Part shown: one piece after another, positions 9,564 to 18,130 of the stretch
Layout: each line of letters starts with the position of its first letter
How positions within the stretch are numbered: the first letter of the stretch is position 1
Assembly: GCF_902459735.1 (NCBI RefSeq)
Contig: NZ_CABPRV010000005.1
Span: forward strand, 310,001-374,000
Direction: 5' to 3'
Length of the DNA stretch: 64,000 nt
DNA from: Pandoraea capi
GTDB taxonomy: Bacteria; Pseudomonadota; Gammaproteobacteria; Burkholderiales; Burkholderiaceae
The notes under the pieces: generated by a model
What the model was told of the DNA's origin: nothing
The model's input: only the letters and a program-made list of their open reading frames with translations
The model's database searches: none
Position numbers and translations under genes: made by a program

Positions 9564-9827
9564 TCATATGTCGAGCATTGCGTAGCTAAAAGTCGCTTCA
9601 ATTGTTCCCCTTCCGATGCGCGCCAGCGTCGGTGATGTGTACCTGCTCGCTTCAAGCATGTCGTCACTGGCCCGCTGCTGCCACCTGGCAACGTTTTGCC
9701 AACGTCGTCCGTTGATTCCCGTTTGGATCTCCATGTCGACCCACGGCTTTCGCGGATCAAGCTCAACGTCCGCTAGCTCATTTATTCGCCCTCGCATTTC
9801 GGACTCATCCCAATCCCAAAGACCCAT
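9564..9827 (-). CDS. Possible small hypothetical protein
   Basis: An 87-residue frame starting MGLWDWDESEMRGRINELAD, with a plausible charged composition (ELDPRKPWVDMEIQ, RRWQNVARWQQRASDDML). It would diverge from the gene at 9856 with only 28 bp between starts. No convincing ribosome binding site is seen and no family recognised. It may be the relic of a longer gene. Confidence 0.35.
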   Translation of the reverse strand: MGLWDWDESEMRGRINELADVELDPRKPWVDMEIQTGINGRRWQNVARWQQRASDDMLEASRYTSPTLARIGRGTIEATFSYAMLDI

Positions 9828-9855
9828 ACATTCGTTTTCACAGGAAGTCCGACGA

Positions 9856-10176
9856 ATGCCCAGCGAACAAGAACTCACCAACCTCGACGTCACTCGACGC
9901 GAGAGCATCTCCAGCAAGACCGGCTGTCACTACGACATGCGCATTGCAGAGGGTGTCCTTTGGCAGAACACCAGTGAAGGCGAAGACGCCGTAGTAGGCA
10001 CCCTCACACTCCTGGACGCTGTGAAGGACGCAGGCAAAGGCGACTACTTCGCAGAGGTCATTCTCGCGCGATCGATGGAGGGCTCACTTGTCCCGAGCAT
10101 TGTAGCGTTGGAGTCCTACGTAAGTAGTACGCGCCCAACCGCTACCACCAAAGCTTCTGCCGCTGCTGCCGCGTAA
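9856..10176 (+). CDS. Hypothetical protein
   Basis: 106 residues, starting after AGGAAG spaced 9 nt from the ATG. The core (MRIAEGVLWQNTSEGEDAVV, KDAGKGDYFAEVILARSMEG) looks folded and the C-terminus is a Thr/Ala-rich tail ending in five alanines. No family recognised. It sits directly upstream of the integrase relic on the same strand, so it may be a leftover of the same lost element. Confidence 0.5.
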   Translation: MPSEQELTNLDVTRRESISSKTGCHYDMRIAEGVLWQNTSEGEDAVVGTLTLLDAVKDAGKGDYFAEVILARSMEGSLVPSIVALESYVSSTRPTATTKASAAAAA

Positions 10177-10202
10177 CTTTGCGTCATCTCACGTCGCTCC
10201 AC

Positions 10203-10629
10203 GTAATCGTCGAGATTGCCAAGCGAAAGCGTGGCGAGGATAAGGTATGAAGTTGCGAACGTGGTCGCTGCGTTTGCAACTGGTCGTCAAGCGAGCGCAA
10301 ATTTCCGGGCGTGGCCCTCTTCGGCAATCGGAAAGGGCAGGCATGTAGCGGTTGGGGACGGCGGCTGGCAGGACGCGCAGTTCGCATGGATCGCGTCATT
10401 TGATCCTGCTGTGCGTGCTGAGTGGACCGCCCCCGGGAAGCGAGCGAGTTATCTTATCGCTGGGCATCCCGCGTATTTCACGTTGAATGATGGCCGTCCC
10501 GTTGCGATCACGGAAAAACTCGAGCGCCGTGAGGCCGATGTGTTTGACTTCGCTGCGCACGCGGACCGGGGCACAACGATGCGTCACCATGATCGCCGAC
10601 GCGTGAGAAGGGCGTCACCAACAAAGTGA
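10203..10629 (+). pseudogene. Frameshifted C-terminal fragment of a tyrosine integrase
   Basis: Three frames together follow the prophage integrase from about its residue 235 to its end. Frame 1 from 10203 reads VIVEIAKRKRGEDKV (integrase: VLVESAKRKKGERAV). After a shift, LRTWSLRLQLVVKRA matches LRAWSPRLRAVVERA. The last frame reads HPAYFTLNDGRPVAITEKLE and DFAAHADRGTTMRHHDRR against HPDYFALLDIRPAAITAKLE and DFAAHANPSTTHKHYDRR. In the relic a His replaces the catalytic Tyr in that last motif. It points toward attL, head-on to the intact integrase, and ends 57 bp outside it. Confidence 0.85.
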
Positions 10630-10686
10630 GGAAATTGAAAAAACGGGGAGGTTTGTTGACAAACGAAGTGGGTGCTACCCGGGAAT

Positions 10687-10747
10687 GCATTGAATTTTGG
10701 GGTGACCGATGGGACTCGAACCCACGACGACTGGAATCACAATCCAG
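10687..10747. repeat. attL: 61-bp copy of the tRNA-His 3' part
   Basis: Identical over 61 bp to 62462-62522. It carries the tRNA-His 3' end, T arm, variable loop and the 3' half of the anticodon stem-loop plus the anticodon (minus strand). Both flanks diverge at once (t/a to the left, c/g to the right), fixing the repeat exactly. It is a tRNA fragment, not a functional gene. Confidence 0.95.
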
Positions 10748-10794
10748 CGCTTGAATAGAGGATTTCTCAATTAATTCAATTGATTAGGAAAAAT

Positions 10795-10806
10795 ATTTTC
10801 CCGCTA
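10795..10806 (-). promoter_or_regulatory. Candidate integrase arm-type site, left arm
   Basis: ATTTTCCCGCTA is the reverse complement of TAGCGGGAAAAT found just inside attR (62408-62419; one more copy of the core at 62429-62439). Short sites repeated on both sides of the crossover are what tyrosine integrases use as arm sites. A looser copy (AGCCGGGAAAAAT) lies around 10850-10862. Confidence 0.45.
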
Positions 10807-10907
10807 CGGCGACTTTTTTCACCACGTATTCGCGTGGTTTCAGACGGGAGCCGGGAAAAATTCCAGTCCTCCCGTCTCCCCTCTGCCGTGTGAGAAAAAT
10901 TGGCAAA

Positions 10908-12104
10908 TTACTCGGTCGCGGTGGCGCGCTTCACTAGGCGTCGATCGTAGTGTTTGTGTGTTGTCGATGGGTTCGCGTGTGCGGCGAAGTCGTACGAATC
11001 GGCGGACCGCTGTTCGAGCTTTGCCGTGATCGCCGCCGGCCGAATGTCGAGCAGGGCAAAGTAGTCGGGATGCTTCGTAATGGTTAGCGGCACCTCGACC
11101 ACACCCGATTGCTTGCGGCGCTTTGCCGCCTCCGCTGCCTTCTTGGCCGTGAACTCAGCCGCGATCGCCGGATCCCGGCGTCCGATGTACGTGTACATCG
11201 CGTCTTGCCAGATCGAGTTCCAACCCGACTTCGTGTAAGCCGCACCGCGCCCGGTGGGAAACAGAAATACGCTCGCCGTCTTGCGGTCCAGTTTTGCTCG
11301 TTCGACGACTGCACGCAGCCGGGGGGACCATGCACGCAGTTTGCTTACTGCCCGTTCCCCTTTTTTCCGTTTGGCGCTTTCGACCAGAACCCCGTCCGAA
11401 GTAATGCCGGACATGTGAAACGGGCGAACTTCGGCGGCACGAAAGCCCGTTAGGTACGTGAACATGGCCGCCAGACCGGCCGTGCGGAATGACTGCGGCT
11501 GTTTCAACCCCCAGAGATAGAAGCGAACGACCTGCGATCGGGTCACGGTCCGCACTTCACTGTCGTACTGATTAAGCATTAGACCGATGAACGGGTTCGC
11601 CTCAATCAGTCCCCATCGCACCCAGTAGTTGCACATGGTCTGCATGAGGGCCATGTCCTTGTTCGCAGTCGCAGCGACACCAGCGTTCCGGCGGGCGTCA
11701 AGATATTGGTAACCGTGGACCATCTTCAGCGCGCTCGGCGCCATGCCGCCGAAAAACCTCACCAGGTGCTCGTATCGTGTCTTGCGCGAGCTGGCCCCGT
11801 CTCGCGATTGATCTCGGAAGTGGCGGCGGTCCTCTTCACGCCGAAAGCGCTGCACGGCCTCAGCAACGGTGCCGGCCGTGATTACACCGGCCTTGATTTC
11901 AAGCGCTCGCTGTTTCGCGAGGTTTTCGGCTTCAGCGATGGCAGCCCGATCACCGCGGGGCGCCTTCGATAGGCGCTCACTCTTCTCGTCGATGTGCCGG
12001 TAGTAAAAGGACACGGTGTTCTTGCCAACATATTTCCGTAGGCGATCAAAGCCCGGGACGACCTCTTTACGAGGCGAAGGCGAGGAGGTTCGGCGTTTGA
12101 TCAT
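10908..12104 (-). CDS. int: Phage tyrosine-recombinase integrase
   Basis: 398 residues. The N-terminal part (RKYVGKNTVSFYYRHIDEK) is an arm-binding-type domain, the middle a SAM-like core-binding domain, and the C-terminal half the catalytic domain: first Arg in YLTGFRAAEVRPF, second Arg in LLDIRPAAITAKL (the usual HxxR histidine is Leu), then AAHANPSTTHKHYDRR with the His and the nucleophile Tyr. ATG at 12104 is used because a basic N-terminus typical of the family follows; it overlaps the excisionase gene by 38 bp. It integrates at tRNA-His, judged from the att repeats beside it. Confidence 0.93.
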   Translation of the reverse strand: MIKRRTSSPSPRKEVVPGFDRLRKYVGKNTVSFYYRHIDEKSERLSKAPRGDRAAIAEAENLAKQRALEIKAGVITAGTVAEAVQRFRREEDRRHFRDQSRDGASSRKTRYEHLVRFFGGMAPSALKMVHGYQYLDARRNAGVAATANKDMALMQTMCNYWVRWGLIEANPFIGLMLNQYDSEVRTVTRSQVVRFYLWGLKQPQSFRTAGLAAMFTYLTGFRAAEVRPFHMSGITSDGVLVESAKRKKGERAVSKLRAWSPRLRAVVERAKLDRKTASVFLFPTGRGAAYTKSGWNSIWQDAMYTYIGRRDPAIAAEFTAKKAAEAAKRRKQSGVVEVPLTITKHPDYFALLDIRPAAITAKLEQRSADSYDFAAHANPSTTHKHYDRRLVKRATATE

Positions 12105-12297
12105 GCTTGGTGCTCGCGCTGTCTTCGGTAATTCCGAGTTTTTTGTTGCGGTAGGCTCGCGCCACCTTTGGCAGTCCGTGGCTGTCGACCACATATCGCC
12201 AGCGGTGGTCATCGAGCCACCGCATCATGCGTGAACGCTGATTCGGCTGGCATCCGATAAGGTCTGCGAGCTCGTGTGCGGACAGATAATCACTCAT
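12067..12297 (-). CDS. Excisionase-like DNA-binding protein (DUF4224-type)
   Basis: 76 residues, MSDYLSAHELADLIGCQPNQ followed by RSRMMRWLDDHRWRYVVDSHG: a small helix-turn-helix with a wing, in the form of DUF4224 proteins that usually sit just upstream of phage integrases. It overlaps int by 38 bp, so the two are translationally linked. A directionality (Xis) role is inferred from size and position. Confidence 0.7.
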   Translation of the reverse strand: MSDYLSAHELADLIGCQPNQRSRMMRWLDDHRWRYVVDSHGLPKVARAYRNKKLGITEDSASTKHDQTPNLLAFAS

Positions 12298-12494
12298 CGC
12301 TCAATTCCCATGTTCGTGCGGTCGCCCGCGCTTCAAAATGCAAACGGGGACGCGCTAACAAGGGCGTCCCCGCTATCCAATCGAGCGCCGGCGGCGCTTA
12401 CGTCCAAATTCCCAAATCTGTCGGCGCAATTCGTATGACTGCGCCCTTACGTACTATCATTGTTGTCAGGCCAATCTTCGAAGCCGCTTACAAC

Positions 12495-12728
12495 ATGCCC
12501 CCCATCAACTTCGTTTATCGCGGCTGCACCGTCGCCATCCAAGTCGTCGACAGTGCTACCACTTGGGACGTGACCATCAGGGTTACCCCGTTTGATGGCG
12601 TCGAGCTTATTGAGCCGTTCGGTTCACGCGAGATGAAGCTGGCGAAGTCCGAGTCGCTGGACGAGATCCAGGGTGCGCTTATCGAAGAGGTTCGGCTGGC
12701 GATCGATCACCGGCTCGTTGGCTGCTGA
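12495..12728 (+). CDS. Small hypothetical phage protein
   Basis: 77 residues (MPPINFVYRGCTVAIQVVDS onward), acidic C-terminal helix SLDEIQGALIEEVRLAIDHR. The start is uncertain: no good ribosome site precedes 12495, and an in-frame ATG at 12435 exists. It is rightward, divergent from int and convergent with the methyltransferase gene. No family recognised. Confidence 0.55.
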   Translation: MPPINFVYRGCTVAIQVVDSATTWDVTIRVTPFDGVELIEPFGSREMKLAKSESLDEIQGALIEEVRLAIDHRLVGC

Positions 12729-12763
12729 CCCGATCAGTGCTTCGGCCGTGGCCGGGTGGGTGG

Positions 12764-14176
12764 TCATGCTGCCTTCTCAATTTCCAAGTTCTCGACGCTC
12801 TGGATACGGGTGCCGATCCACCGCATCACGTTCACGGCCATGCTGTTGCCGAGGGCTTTGTATCGCGGGCCGTCTGCTGCGGCCCGCGCACACTCCTCGC
12901 GCGTCATGCGTCCGCCTCGCATCAGGTACTTGATCCAGTCTTCGTCGAGCTTTTCCTGCCGGATGGCACGGCCGTATTGGATTAGTGTGTAATCGTCCTC
13001 ATAACCCTGAAGGCGTTCGCACTCGCGGGCCGTGAGTCGACGCACTGCTGCGCCGACCATGACGGCTTGGTGTCCGCCGCCATTGGTGTGGCTGTTGGCG
13101 TGCCCCATCGATCGCTGAGTCGCGGCGACGTCGCCGACGGCGAACCCGTTGCGCCCGCTGGCCTTGCAATCGAACGCGATGGCCGGTGGATGAGCAGATG
13201 CCGATAGCGGGTGACATGGGCCACCGGCCTGCGGATTACTGCCGTTCTCCGGGCTTGTGATCTGGGTGGTGTCGAAAGCGATCGCCTGCACCTCCGCGCG
13301 CGCTTCCAACGTGTATGCGACGTTTGCTTGAACGCCTACGCCATCTGGGCCGCTCGCGGGGTTTTCTCGGAGCGCACCGGCTTGAATAGCATGCGCAACG
13401 AGCAACGTCTCCGTCTCCGCATCGATTCTCTGATTGCTCGTGGTGAGGGCGCGAGCAATCGTAGGGATCATGAACTGGTCGCGGCCGTCTCCACCTCCTG
13501 CGCCGCTACCGTCGAGAGCGCTGCGCGTAAGGGTTCCGGCAACTCTTTGCCCCGCTTCGCGGCGCGGCGCAGGATGCCCGAGCATGCTTTCGCGCTCAAA
13601 AAGTACCGCTGCGGGACGTCGCCAGTCTCCAAGATATCCGACAACGAACACACGCCGGCGTCGCTGAGGGACGGCGCGAGAGTGTGATTCCACTCGGACG
13701 TACTGAGCGTCAAGAACGCGGTAGGCGAACCCATACCCGAGTTCTGCCAGGCCCCCGAGGAGGGTGCCAAAATCCCGGCCTTTGTTCGATGACAGTACGC
13801 CGGGGACGTTTTCCCAGACCAGCCAGCGGGGAGCGTAGCGGCGAGCAATGGCAAGATAGGTGAGCATGAGGTTGCCACGCGGATCTGCCAGTCCCTTTCG
13901 TAGTCCTGCGACGCTGAAGGACTGGCAAGGGGTTCCGCCGACGAGAAGATCGATAGTTGCATCGGGCCAGTCCTTGAATTTGGTCATGTCGCCCAGGTTG
14001 GGCACGTTGGGGTAGTGGTGGGCGAGCACTGCCGACGGGAAACGCTCGATCTCCGAGAACGCCCACGGCTGCCAGCCGAGGCCATGCCACGCGCATGTTG
14101 CGGCCTCGATGCCGGAGCATACGGACAGGTAGCGCAATGGTCGGCAGTCGCCCAGAATGATCCCGTTCTGTCTCAT
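12764..14176 (-). CDS. DNA cytosine-5 methyltransferase
   Basis: 470 residues with the ordered C5-methyltransferase motifs: I (YLSVCSGIEAATCAWHGLGW), IV with the catalytic Cys (GGTPCQSFSVAG), VI (WENVPGV), VIII (VPQRRRRVFVVGY), then a long target-recognition region of about 200 residues, IX (RRLTARECERLQGYEDDYT) and X (YKALGNSMAVNVM). It methylates C in an unknown sequence. It starts with an ATGA overlap on the dam-like gene. No restriction endonuclease is adjacent, so it probably protects phage DNA from host restriction. Confidence 0.94.
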   Translation of the reverse strand: MRQNGIILGDCRPLRYLSVCSGIEAATCAWHGLGWQPWAFSEIERFPSAVLAHHYPNVPNLGDMTKFKDWPDATIDLLVGGTPCQSFSVAGLRKGLADPRGNLMLTYLAIARRYAPRWLVWENVPGVLSSNKGRDFGTLLGGLAELGYGFAYRVLDAQYVRVESHSRAVPQRRRRVFVVGYLGDWRRPAAVLFERESMLGHPAPRREAGQRVAGTLTRSALDGSGAGGGDGRDQFMIPTIARALTTSNQRIDAETETLLVAHAIQAGALRENPASGPDGVGVQANVAYTLEARAEVQAIAFDTTQITSPENGSNPQAGGPCHPLSASAHPPAIAFDCKASGRNGFAVGDVAATQRSMGHANSHTNGGGHQAVMVGAAVRRLTARECERLQGYEDDYTLIQYGRAIRQEKLDEDWIKYLMRGGRMTREECARAAADGPRYKALGNSMAVNVMRWIGTRIQSVENLEIEKAA

Positions 14177-14997
14177 GCGACCTCCATCAACAAGTCGACG
14201 CGCGGAACGTTTGGCGACAGCCAAAGCGATTCCACCCGAGGGCGCGCACCATCAGCGTGGGCACGGCCATCGATGCGTGCCCAATCTTTGAACAGGTTGT
14301 CGTAGAGATCACATCGATACCCACTGAGAACAACCATTCCCCGCAGCCCGCGCAGGCTCTCGGCGAGTTCTCGATGCTGCTCATCGCTCATTTCGTGGCG
14401 GTAAGCCGGCGCATGCGTGGCAAGCTTGCGCGTACTGTGGACGTATGGCGGATCCACGTAGTGCAGCGCTTCCGGGGCGTCGTGCTGGCGCATACAGTCG
14501 ATGGCGTCTCGATTCTCGATTACGACGCCTCGCAGGCGGCTGATAACGGCTCGCAGACAATCCGGGTAGTTCATCCAGTCATGCGATGGCGTTGTACCGG
14601 AGCGGTTGCTATTCGCACGAAACCCTGTGGCCTGTCCAGAAGCCCCAGCGGAGCCGAACCCCATGAAGCTGCGGATGAGCGTTCGACGTGCCTGCTCGAT
14701 TGGATCTTCGGAAGGCTCATAGGCACCCACGAATTCCTTGCGTGAGAAGGGGGTCAACTCGCAGGCGAGTGCGAGCTGCTCGCCCTGATCGCGGCACACG
14801 CGGAATAGATTCGTAACTTCACCGTCGAGGTCGTTGTAAACCTCAGCGTATGAGCGAGGCTTGCGCAGTAGCACGCTCGCACCTCCGCCGAAGCACTCGA
14901 CGTATATCCGATGGTTGGGCAAATGCTGGATGATCCACGGTGCCAAACGCCATTTGCCGCCGTGGTATCGCATGATGGGGCGAGTGGGGGAGGTCAT
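14173..14997 (-). CDS. Dam-type DNA adenine-N6 methyltransferase (D12 class)
   Basis: 274 residues. N-terminal YHGGKWRLAPWI (AdoMet site), VECFGGGASVLLRKP, the catalytic DPPY in LHYVDPPYVHSTR near residue 185, and GMVVLSGYRCDLYD. The order of motifs is that of D12/Dam enzymes; GATC specificity is not shown. ATG 14997 has GAGGAA 7 nt upstream; a TTG further up does not. It is upstream of, and overlaps, the cytosine methyltransferase gene. Paired Dam and Dcm genes suggest antirestriction or modification-based control of the phage. Confidence 0.92.
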   Translation of the reverse strand: MTSPTRPIMRYHGGKWRLAPWIIQHLPNHRIYVECFGGGASVLLRKPRSYAEVYNDLDGEVTNLFRVCRDQGEQLALACELTPFSRKEFVGAYEPSEDPIEQARRTLIRSFMGFGSAGASGQATGFRANSNRSGTTPSHDWMNYPDCLRAVISRLRGVVIENRDAIDCMRQHDAPEALHYVDPPYVHSTRKLATHAPAYRHEMSDEQHRELAESLRGLRGMVVLSGYRCDLYDNLFKDWARIDGRAHADGARPRVESLWLSPNVPRVDLLMEVA

Positions 14998-15017
14998 GCT
15001 AGGATTCCTCAAAAATT
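14994..15017. repeat. Cassette-junction repeat, copy 1
   Basis: TCATGCTAGGATTCCTC, one variable base, then AAAATT; copy 2 is at 19974-19997. On the minus strand it is the ribosome site and start codon (GAGGAATCCTAGCATGA) of the leftward gene. On the plus strand it is the 5' side of a membrane-protein gene. The same arrangement at two places points to a shared module boundary. Confidence 0.75.
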
Positions 15018-15030
15018 ATCGGGGCATTAC

Positions 15031-15579
15031 ATGCAAAAGGCATGGCGGTACTTGGAGTTCGGCTTTGCGGCTATCAGTCTTGGCGTGGTAACGGTTGCGC
15101 TGATTTATGCATTTAAGCGCCACAGTGAGGGTGCGGCAGCGTGGGTTCAGGCAATCGGCGCGATTGCTGCAATTGCTGGAGCGTTCACGATTGCTCGTGC
15201 GGAGAGACACGCGCAGGTGATGCAGGCGGAAGCAAATGTGCGGGAAGAGCATCAACGCTCAATGAAAGAGGTCAAATACCTCTTATCGGATTCCGCCAGC
15301 TTTCTTACGTCAATCGAACAGCAGGCAACCCTCCGGAAGATGGATAGAACTGGTGTCGATTCAGTTGTGTATGAGGAGCTGATTCAGCGTCTTAATTTCC
15401 TCAGGCGGACTCCAATTGACGACGGTACGCTTGAACAGTTGAATGACGTGCGTGACGATTTGGTGTCTATTACGAATTACTATCGGCGTTTTGAGGAGAT
15501 GATCACGTTTCCCGTAGCCGTGACAGATACCATCAAGAATGCGGCAGCGATGGCTCGCCAGCGGGCAAACGTGGCATAA
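15031..15579 (+). CDS. Phage membrane protein, WVQAIG family, cassette 1
   Basis: 182 residues with two N-terminal membrane helices: LEFGFAAISLGVVTVALIYA (residues 8-27) and WVQAIGAIAAIAGAFTIA (about 37-54). A long cytoplasmic helical tail follows (EREEHQ-type region, LSDSASFLTSIEQQ). The helix-2 signature is shared with the gene at 20012. It is a rightward gene within a leftward operon, ending 1 bp before the convergent gene at 15581. This is typical of lysogeny-conversion (moron) genes; superinfection exclusion or defence is possible but not shown. Confidence 0.7.
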   Translation: MQKAWRYLEFGFAAISLGVVTVALIYAFKRHSEGAAAWVQAIGAIAAIAGAFTIARAERHAQVMQAEANVREEHQRSMKEVKYLLSDSASFLTSIEQQATLRKMDRTGVDSVVYEELIQRLNFLRRTPIDDGTLEQLNDVRDDLVSITNYYRRFEEMITFPVAVTDTIKNAAAMARQRANVA

Positions 15580-15580
15580 C

Positions 15581-15847
15581 TCAACGCTCCTGCGCTGCCT
15601 GAGAGGCGGCGACCAACTCGGCACGCCGATATTCAGTGTGCTTTGCAAGTCCGTTCTCATCGAACAGGTGCGGCGGCAGATTGTCATCGCGTTGGCACAT
15701 TGGGGCATCGTCTGTCCATTTGCCGCATGTCATACAAGGCTCGCCTCGACAGATCGAAGACCCTTTACCAGTCTGAGGAAAGCCGAACTTGCAAAGCCCT
15801 TCGCCAAGACGGAAGGCCGAGCAGGGCTGACGCTTTTCTTTATTCAT
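15581..15847 (-). CDS. Small cysteine-containing phage protein
   Basis: 88 residues, MNKEKRQPCSAFRLGEGLCK onward, with six cysteines (CRGEPCMTCGKW, MCQRDD) that could bind a metal. It starts with an ATGA overlap on the preceding gene, last of a seven-gene leftward operon (19977 to 15581). Function unknown. Confidence 0.7.
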   Translation of the reverse strand: MNKEKRQPCSAFRLGEGLCKFGFPQTGKGSSICRGEPCMTCGKWTDDAPMCQRDDNLPPHLFDENGLAKHTEYRRAELVAASQAAQER

Positions 15848-17766
15848 TGCACGTCCCCCTTCGCCTGATTGGCGGCAATGGCTTCGGCAATTCGGCGGGT
15901 ATGCTCCTTCTTGCGCGCCTGCTCTACGGCGTAAATGTCGCGACCGAACAGCGCGTACGGGCCGTCTTCGGTGTCGTAGACGGAGAGCAACTGCCAGCCA
16001 TCCCCTTCCGGAGCCGTCGGCGTCCAGTAGTGGCAATCGGGTTCGTGAGAGTCGCCATAGCGGTCATACGCAGCAGGATCGTCAACTTCCATCGATACGA
16101 ACCTTGTTTCGATGCCAAGGGCGGCCAGCAGCCATTCGTAGTTCACATCCTCGTCCGCACTGGGCATTGCTGGATGGTCGTAAAAGCCTTCCTCATCGCG
16201 AATCACGGGACGGCCGTCAAGCAGCTTGGCGCGCAGACCTTCAAGGACCACGGCATCCCCGCCATCCGCCGATAGCGCCTCTACGGCCTCGCTCACCGCT
16301 TGGTTGATGTGTGCTTGGATGAACGACGCTTCGCCATCGTGGCCTACAAGTCGTTTCGACAGGTAGATCGCCGTGTGTTCCGGCTCGGCTTTGCCATCCG
16401 CCGACAGCGCGGCGCGGGCTTGTCGCCAGAGTTGGAACAGGAAGTCACCGCCATCCCATTCCCATGTGCCGTTGCCGAGGTCTTTCGCCCCGGCCGCGAG
16501 CATGTCGGCGCAGTACGCCTCCCGCTCATCCCCGCCCACCTTCGCGGGAGACGTGAGGGCGGACTGCATCCAGTTTGCGCCGCGATTGAATCCGTTGGCG
16601 TAGGCATCCGCAGTTTCGGCCGTGTGCACCCAGCCAGTCACGCCGATATTCACCAGATGCACGGCGGCCACGGGGCCAGTCCCTCCGCTCAGGACAGCGC
16701 GCGCCTTTCGACCTGCGAGCATGGCCTTTTTCACCGTGACCGGCTCCACTAAAGGCGCAAGGACTGGTCGATCATCGCCGCCCTCCTGCTGCGCATCCGC
16801 GGCGCTGATAGGCTTGCGGTGATGCCACAGCATCATGCAGAAGTTCGCAACGTCGCGCGGATCGCCTTTTTCGACGTGTTCACGCAGCATCCGCGACAGG
16901 TCGGCGGGGTCGCATGTCTCCCAGCCACTGCGACCCTTGGCGCGAGCGTCGGCCATCTTCGCCTTCATAGCCTGCGCGAACAAGTCGACCGCTTCGTCGT
17001 CCGAGTGCTGCGCATCTGCGGCGCGGTCACGCATGGGGCAATGCAGTACAGGCGGGTTTGCTGATGCGCAGTCGCCGCCGCAAATTTCGCAACCACGATC
17101 AGCCGTCGAGATGAAATCAAGCGCGCATTGCCAAGGGTTGTTTGCGCTGCTGTGCTCGCCGATTTCAATGCCGAAGTATTCGCCGATGGTGCTGGCCAGC
17201 TTGTCGGCCATGGCTTCCGCGTCGTCACGCTCGGCAATCACTTGGGTAAGCTCGCGCTCGCCGCCTTTCAGCGACCGGATACCCTCGGCACGAACCTGCG
17301 AAATGATGTCGCACAGGCTCGCTTGTGAGGCGGCACGTTCGCCGTTCAAAAGCACATCCAACTCACGCACGAGCCGGTCGTGGTCGGCACGCTCGCCGCC
17401 ATTCACGGGCGCGGCGTTGGCAGCGTTTGATACTTCGCCGGAACCCGCGTCGTTATTGGTGCTGACCGTGGCGGGTGCGGTGTAGACGATGCGTCGGCGC
17501 GATTCATGCGTACGTTCGAACTCCGCTTGGGTGACGTCATCCCATCCGCCCATGATGCGTTGCGTCTGATACACCGCCTCTTGCCATGCGCTCTGTGCGG
17601 CTGGCGTGGGGGCGGCGAGCATGGCGTCTTCCCAGCCTTCCTGATAACCAGCGCAGCGTTGCGTAAGCAACTTATCGCGAACATCTTCCATACGAATCTC
17701 ATGGCGTCGATGGAACCATTCACGCATTGGCGTCAAATCAAACGTCACGGTCTTGTTGTCAGGCAT
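15844..17766 (-). CDS. Large composite phage protein (Ea22/Ead-like region)
   Basis: 640 residues of mosaic appearance. Seen: a charged N-terminus (REWFHRRHEIRMEDVRDKLL), a helical part with TQVIAERDDAEAMADKLAST, a Cys cluster CEICGGDC, and an internal block AKGRSGWETCDPADLSRMLR with GDPRDVANFCMMLWHHRK that recurs in early-region proteins of many phages. Alanine-rich linkers join the blocks. No catalytic motif is recognised. It overlaps both neighbours (8 bp upstream, 4 bp downstream). Such mosaic proteins often evolve by recombination of domains. Confidence 0.72.
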   Translation of the reverse strand: MPDNKTVTFDLTPMREWFHRRHEIRMEDVRDKLLTQRCAGYQEGWEDAMLAAPTPAAQSAWQEAVYQTQRIMGGWDDVTQAEFERTHESRRRIVYTAPATVSTNNDAGSGEVSNAANAAPVNGGERADHDRLVRELDVLLNGERAASQASLCDIISQVRAEGIRSLKGGERELTQVIAERDDAEAMADKLASTIGEYFGIEIGEHSSANNPWQCALDFISTADRGCEICGGDCASANPPVLHCPMRDRAADAQHSDDEAVDLFAQAMKAKMADARAKGRSGWETCDPADLSRMLREHVEKGDPRDVANFCMMLWHHRKPISAADAQQEGGDDRPVLAPLVEPVTVKKAMLAGRKARAVLSGGTGPVAAVHLVNIGVTGWVHTAETADAYANGFNRGANWMQSALTSPAKVGGDEREAYCADMLAAGAKDLGNGTWEWDGGDFLFQLWRQARAALSADGKAEPEHTAIYLSKRLVGHDGEASFIQAHINQAVSEAVEALSADGGDAVVLEGLRAKLLDGRPVIRDEEGFYDHPAMPSADEDVNYEWLLAALGIETRFVSMEVDDPAAYDRYGDSHEPDCHYWTPTAPEGDGWQLLSVYDTEDGPYALFGRDIYAVEQARKKEHTRRIAEAIAANQAKGDVQ

Positions 17767-18130
17767 TCTGGTTCTCCAATGCGAGGCGGCCAGCACGCTT
17801 TGCGGCGACCATGAAGCGGTAGAGGCCGAAGAGAAGGCCGGGGGACTGGCTCTGATACCCGCGAACGGTTTCGATCATGTCTTCGTGAAGGTTTCCATGT
17901 GCCAGGCACGCGCACGGGACATGAGCCTTCACGTACTGGCGCGCGTCGGCGCAATGTCGGCAGGTCTTGAAGACGTCGAGGCGTCCGTCCCACACGCCGA
18001 CAACCTTTTCGTAAGACTCGCCGGGCGCGATTGCTCGGCGGCATTCGCCGCACTTGTGGGCCTTGCGGGCCGTGTAGACCTTCTTCGTATAGAGGGTCGG
18101 ATCAACGTCGTAGTCGCAGTAGCAGCTCAT
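17759..18130 (-). CDS. Zinc-ribbon-like phage protein
   Basis: 123 residues. Starts MSCYCDYDVDPTLYTKKVYT; cysteine pairs CGEC (about residue 25) and CRHC (about 55) plus CACLAHG suggest one or two bound zincs. The C-terminal helix GLLFGLYRFMVAAKRAGRLA is basic. ATG 18130 gives a 4-bp overlap with the preceding gene. Function unknown; similar proteins are common in early operons of Burkholderia and Pseudomonas phages. Confidence 0.7.
   Translation of the reverse strand: MSCYCDYDVDPTLYTKKVYTARKAHKCGECRRAIAPGESYEKVVGVWDGRLDVFKTCRHCADARQYVKAHVPCACLAHGNLHEDMIETVRGYQSQSPGLLFGLYRFMVAAKRAGRLALENQNA

Noticed and set aside
10216-10626. Plus-strand frame as an intact 137-residue gene
   Set aside because: Its second half is integrase C-terminus and its first half is out of frame with it, so it is part of a pseudogene.
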